Below are positions 6,749 to 9,471 of a stretch of 9,471 nt of DNA, one piece after another. Numbering within the stretch: the first letter of the stretch is position 1; every line of letters begins with the position of its first letter. A program made the translations under genes and the position numbers. Origin of the DNA: Anaerolineales bacterium (GTDB lineage: Bacteria > Chloroflexota > Anaerolineae > Anaerolineales > UBA6663); the NCBI GenBank assembly GCA_016789245.1, contig JAEURM010000058.1, positions 1 to 9,471 of the forward strand, in the 5' to 3' direction. The notes under the pieces are model-generated. The model searched no databases. It saw only the letters and a program-made list of their open reading frames with translations, and was not told the DNA's origin.

Positions 6749-7660
6749 TCACGCTTCCAGCAAGTTCTCACGCAGGCGGGCCATGGTTGTTTCACTTACG
6801 CCCGCTGGCCCGCGCAAGTAATTTTCAATAGAACCATACTGCCCACGCAAGTATTGAAACAACCCGCGCAGGTAGCTCACATGCACGCTCATAATTGGCC
6901 GCATCTCATTCTCACTAATGCCTATGCTAGCCATGCGCTTAATATCGTGTTGCGTCACGGCTAAGATACGGTCAAAGTCTATGTTACTCAGCGTGTAATC
7001 GGCCAGAATGGTTGCCTCCGGCACACCTAAAATATGCAAAAGCAACGCCACCACAATGCCCGTTCGGTCTTTGCCCGCCATGCAGTGAAACACTACCGGC
7101 AAATAATTGGGGTCGGCCAATTGGGTCAGCGCCTGCCCAAAAATTTCGGCGCGTTGCGTGGCCAGCCGCACGTAGCCTTCGGCCATCACTTCATCCAATT
7201 CCGCCCGCCGGAAGAAAAGTGTGGAGAGCCATTCTCGTGTACTCGCCTTTTGGTATGCCGGCAGGTTTTGGTAAACCGCACCGCTCGGCACCTTATCTGG
7301 CGCAATCACAATTTCCCGCTCCGTGCGCAAATCACAAATCCAGCGCACGCCCAAATTTTCTAGCGCCACTAAATCCGCTTCAGTGAGATGGGCCAAGTTA
7401 CCGGCGCGGTAAATTTTGCCTCGGCGCACGCGGCGGCCAGCGGCGGTGAGGTAGCCACCCGCATCTCTAAAATTCACGCCGCCCGCCAGCGGCAAAAAGC
7501 GCGCGCGGGCCTCGGCTTCGGCTTCCGGCCACGTAATTAATTCATGTGGGTGCGCATAGGTGCGGCGCGGGCGAGGTTGCAAAACCACATACGCCAACGC
7601 CACGCCGCCTAAAGCGGTGAGCGCGCCTAATGTAGTTTTAGCTAATTGAGAAAATTTCAT
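6749..7660 (-). CDS. Membrane-anchored tyrosine-phosphatase-like protein (Y_phosphatase3 type)
   Basis: This 303-residue protein starts at the ATG at 7660. An N-terminal hydrophobic helix (about 8-27) followed by QPRPRR suggests a membrane anchor or uncleaved signal. The catalytic P-loop is HCMAGKDRTG (192-201), with nucleophile Cys193 and phosphate-binding Arg199, matching the CX5R rule. NFRDAGGY (63-70) and CDLRTERE (109-116, with a possible general acid Asp110) are the other hallmarks of the bacterial phosphotyrosine/dual-specificity group that includes MptpB-like enzymes. These act on phosphotyrosine, phosphoserine/threonine or phosphoinositides; the substrate cannot be told here. The gene lies downstream of metK behind a strong terminator, so it probably has its own promoter; TATGAT about 11 bases before the ATG is a possible -10. 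The ribosome site is weak. The side on which the catalytic domain sits is uncertain. Confidence 0.9.
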   Translation of the reverse strand: MKFSQLAKTTLGALTALGGVALAYVVLQPRPRRTYAHPHELITWPEAEAEARARFLPLAGGVNFRDAGGYLTAAGRRVRRGKIYRAGNLAHLTEADLVALENLGVRWICDLRTEREIVIAPDKVPSGAVYQNLPAYQKASTREWLSTLFFRRAELDEVMAEGYVRLATQRAEIFGQALTQLADPNYLPVVFHCMAGKDRTGIVVALLLHILGVPEATILADYTLSNIDFDRILAVTQHDIKRMASIGISENEMRPIMSVHVSYLRGLFQYLRGQYGSIENYLRGPAGVSETTMARLRENLLEA

Positions 7661-7697
7661 AGGCCCAGTTGTATCATACTTGGTTCAATACCGAATT

Positions 7698-7736
7698 AAA
7701 CAAAAACCCTAAGGGTCTTAAAGACCCTTAGGGTTT
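7698..7736 (-). terminator. Intrinsic terminator of metK
   Basis: A perfect 14-bp stem (7704-7717 with 7723-7736, five-base loop) lies about 20 bases past the metK stop. On the minus strand it is followed by TTTTTGTTTAATT, a good U-tract. It separates metK from the phosphatase gene. Confidence 0.9.
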
Positions 7737-7756
7737 GCAAAGATAAAGTGGTGAAC

Positions 7757-8965
7757 TTACAGCTCAGCGGCTTTGCGCAGGGCGGCGGCGCGGGAGGTAC
7801 TCTCCCACGGCGCTTCAATATCGGTGCGGCCAAAGTGGCCGTACGCCGCCGTCTTGCGGTAAATGGGGCGGCGCAAATCCAAATCACGGATGATGGCGCC
7901 CGGCCGCAAATCAAAGTGCTGGCTAATCAGCTCGGCAATCCTCTCATCGGCAATCTTGCCCGTGCCAAACGTTTCCACGTTCACACTTAGCGGCTTGGCC
8001 ACGCCAATGGCGTACGCCACCTGAATTTCACACCGGTCAGCCAAACCGGCCGCCACCACGTTCTTGGCCACCCAGCGCGCGGCGTACGCGGCTGAGCGGT
8101 CTACCTTCGTCGGGTCTTTGCCAGAGAACGCGCCACCGCCATGCCGGGCCATGCCGCCATAGGTATCCACAATAATCTTGCGGCCCGTTACGCCCGAGTC
8201 ACCCATCGGGCCACCAATCACAAAGCGGCCAGTGGGGTTCACAAAAATCCGCATGGCCTCATCGCGCAATTCCGCCGGGATGACGGGCTGAATCACACAT
8301 TCAATAATGGCGTCCCGAATTTCGTGCTGGCTAATTTCTGGGGCATGCTGAGTGCTAATGAGCACGGTATCCACGCGTTTCGGCTTGCCGTACGCATATT
8401 CCACCGTTACTTGGCTTTTGCCATCGGGCCGGAGCCACGGCAACATGCCATTTTTGCGCACTTCGGCCAACCGGCGGCTGAGGTTATGCGCCAAATAAAT
8501 TGGCATGGGCATCAGCGCTTCCGTTTCATTGCAGGCATAGCCAAACATCATGCCTTGGTCGCCCGCGCCCACCTTTTCAATTTCGGCCTCACTGTGCTGG
8601 TCGCGCACTTCCAACGCAGAATCTACGCCCTGCGCAATATCCGGGCTTTGGGCCGCAATTGCCACCTGCACGGCGCAGGTGTTGCCGTCAAAACCCTTAT
8701 CACTGTGGTCATAGCCAATCTCTTTCACCACTTTGCGGATGAGTTCATCAAAATTCACAAACGCTTGGGTGGTGATTTCGCCCAGCACCATTACAAAACC
8801 GGTTTTGGTGGCCGTTTCGCAGGCCACGCGGCTCATTGGGTCTTGGGCCAAGCAGGCGTCCAACACTGCGTCACTCACTTGGTCGCAGATTTTATCCGGA
8901 TGCCCTTCCGTGACCGATTCTGACGTAAACATCAGTTTCGGCGAAGACATGAACGTGGTAGACAC
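7757..8965 (-). CDS. metK: S-adenosylmethionine synthetase
   Basis: The enzyme makes S-adenosylmethionine from methionine and ATP in the cytoplasm, releasing phosphate and diphosphate. The 402 residues are of normal length. Signatures are all present: [13 protein letters not shown] (17-29) with the catalytic His22, [16 protein letters not shown] (133-148), and the glycine-rich phosphate-binding loop [19 protein letters not shown] (276-294). The GTG at 8965 is chosen as start because AAAGGAG (8975-8981) lies nine bases upstream. The in-frame ATG at 8950 would give a protein five residues shorter but has no ribosome site at the right distance. The leader carries a SAM-I riboswitch with a terminator, so the enzyme's product should shut off its own gene. 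A strong terminator follows the stop, so this is a single-gene unit. Confidence 0.98.
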   Translation of the reverse strand: MSTTFMSSPKLMFTSESVTEGHPDKICDQVSDAVLDACLAQDPMSRVACETATKTGFVMVLGEITTQAFVNFDELIRKVVKEIGYDHSDKGFDGNTCAVQVAIAAQSPDIAQGVDSALEVRDQHSEAEIEKVGAGDQGMMFGYACNETEALMPMPIYLAHNLSRRLAEVRKNGMLPWLRPDGKSQVTVEYAYGKPKRVDTVLISTQHAPEISQHEIRDAIIECVIQPVIPAELRDEAMRIFVNPTGRFVIGGPMGDSGVTGRKIIVDTYGGMARHGGGAFSGKDPTKVDRSAAYAARWVAKNVVAAGLADRCEIQVAYAIGVAKPLSVNVETFGTGKIADERIAELISQHFDLRPGAIIRDLDLRRPIYRKTAAYGHFGRTDIEAPWESTSRAAALRKAAEL

Positions 8966-9009
8966 TTTCTCTTACTCCTTTAGAACCCATCTCGAAATAG
9001 GTTCTTTAT

Positions 9010-9066
9010 AAAAATGAAGCCCCTTCAGGCCTGTGCGCCATACGCGGGCGGCACACAGCAAGGGGC
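9010..9066 (-). terminator. Riboswitch expression-platform terminator upstream of metK
   Basis: On the minus strand GCCCCTT then CTGTGTGCC (9066-9050) pairs with GGCGCACAG and GAAGGGGC (9040-9019), making a long interrupted hairpin. Four bases later comes TTTTT (9014-9010). It lies between the SAM-I aptamer and the metK ribosome site, where an S-box terminator is expected. Part of its 5' strand (CCCTT) could pair with GAGGG at the end of the aptamer P1, giving a short antiterminator; that alternative pairing is inference. Confidence 0.8.
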
Positions 9067-9087
9067 AAAACGTTCAACGGATTGACC

Positions 9088-9218
9088 CTCTCATCTTCCA
9101 GAAACGCGAAATAGTGAGTTTCGCCACTGCCGGATTTGGCACCCGTGCGCCGCAATTACTTGCGGGCCGGGTTGTCGAGGCTTCATTGGGCCGGTCCCTC
9201 TGCCTCTCTGGATAAGAG
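9088..9218 (-). promoter_or_regulatory. SAM-I (S-box) riboswitch aptamer
   Basis: The minus-strand leader of metK matches the S-box consensus. P1 is CTCTTATC (9218-9211) paired with GATGAGAG (9095-9088). P2 is GAGGC against GCCTC and contains the kink-turn context AATGAAGCC. The L2 segment GGGACCGGCCC offers CCGG to pair with the CCGG of J3/4 (AATCCGGC), the usual pseudoknot. P3 (ACCCG with CGGGT, capped by GCAA/TTGC) and P4 (GCGAAA with TTTCGC) follow. S-box RNAs bind S-adenosylmethionine and switch off transcription; here the downstream gene makes that ligand. The aptamer is about 131 bases and looks complete. Confidence 0.96.
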
Positions 9219-9253
9219 CGCCTGAAATTTAGGCTATGGTTTTGGCGGCGGAA

Positions 9254-9282
9254 ATGTTATCACCCGTGCTAGGTGGAGTCAA
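9254..9282 (-). promoter_or_regulatory. Sigma70-like promoter of the metK riboswitch leader
   Basis: On the minus strand TTGACT (9282-9277) and TAACAT (9259-9254) are separated by exactly 17 bases. Transcription would start near 9247, about 28 bases before the riboswitch P1. The -35 matches five of six consensus bases and the -10 four of six. Confidence 0.65.
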
Positions 9283-9320
9283 TGGAGTAGTAACTAGGAT
9301 TTACGGGCTACAGAGCTATG

Positions 9321-9471
9321 TCAGCGGCCAAACCCAAAGTAATCATCACCGGTTGGGAGTAGATACCGGTTTTGCTCGCCGCCTAAAGCATACAACCCTA
9401 CCCGGAAATGTGCGCCGGCTGGCCAGCTTTCTGGAATTTCCACCCAATGCCGCTGAATCAACGCATCACCC
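9321..9471 (-). CDS. 3' end of an unidentified gene (start beyond window)
   Basis: The minus strand is open from the right edge to a TGA at 9321-9323, giving the last 49 residues of a protein. The visible part includes HWVEIPESWPAGAHFRVGLY and ends DDYFGFGR. The mix of Trp, Tyr and Gly and the strand-like pattern (WPAG then FRVGLYAL) suggest a beta-sandwich-like tail, as in some extracellular or membrane glycan-related proteins. I do not recognise the family. No terminator is visible between its stop and the metK promoter, so some read-through into the riboswitch leader is possible. That it is a real gene is inferred from protein-like composition and from position: the predicted metK promoter sits 39 bases after its stop. 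Confidence 0.6.
   Translation of the reverse strand, partial: GDALIQRHWVEIPESWPAGAHFRVGLYALGGEQNRYLLPTGDDYFGFGR

Noticed and set aside
8141..8923. 260-residue open frame on the plus strand opposite metK
   Set aside because: It lies wholly antisense to a highly conserved enzyme; its His/Ala/Asn-rich composition is what the complement of GC-biased metK codons gives, and it has no recognisable domain.

Overview
The window comes from a bacterial chromosome of moderately high GC. It carries ordinary housekeeping and accessory genes, seven complete or nearly complete plus one fragment. Gene content (MoxR/DUF58/VWA cluster, membrane-anchored HtrA-like protease, S-box-controlled metK) and intergenic palindromic repeats would fit an environmental Chloroflexota-like bacterium. 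That placement is a guess from general knowledge, not shown by a marker gene.

Left part (1-5000, all minus strand): an operon-like row transcribed right to left. It holds a membrane-anchored trypsin-like serine protease without a PDZ domain, a MoxR-family AAA+ ATPase, a cytosolic DUF58/VWA-like protein, and two tandem paralogous membrane VWA proteins (BatA type). The last VWA gene runs off the left edge. Genes are tightly coupled at two junctions (20-base overlap; 10-base gap). The other two junctions (88 and 124 bases) are filled with inverted-repeat elements. MoxR ATPases and their VWA partners usually act as chaperone-like or metal-insertion/maturation modules at the envelope; the substrate here is unknown.

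Middle (5000-6750): a divergent intergenic region with a small palindrome over a possible promoter, then the only plus-strand gene. That gene encodes an exported six-Asp-box (BNR) beta-propeller protein. It is followed by a REP-like inverted pair and a strong intrinsic terminator.

Right part (6750-9471, minus strand): a membrane-anchored tyrosine-phosphatase-like protein and metK (S-adenosylmethionine synthetase). A complete SAM-I riboswitch with a terminator expression platform and a recognisable promoter lies upstream of metK. At the right edge is the 3' end of an unidentified gene.

I see no CRISPR array, tRNA, rRNA, insertion sequence or phage gene. No clearly new multi-gene system is evident. 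The most useful second looks are the inverted octamer array and long hairpin inside the MoxR/VWA operon, the poly-glycine insertion in one VWA protein, and the PDZ-less protease linked to MoxR.
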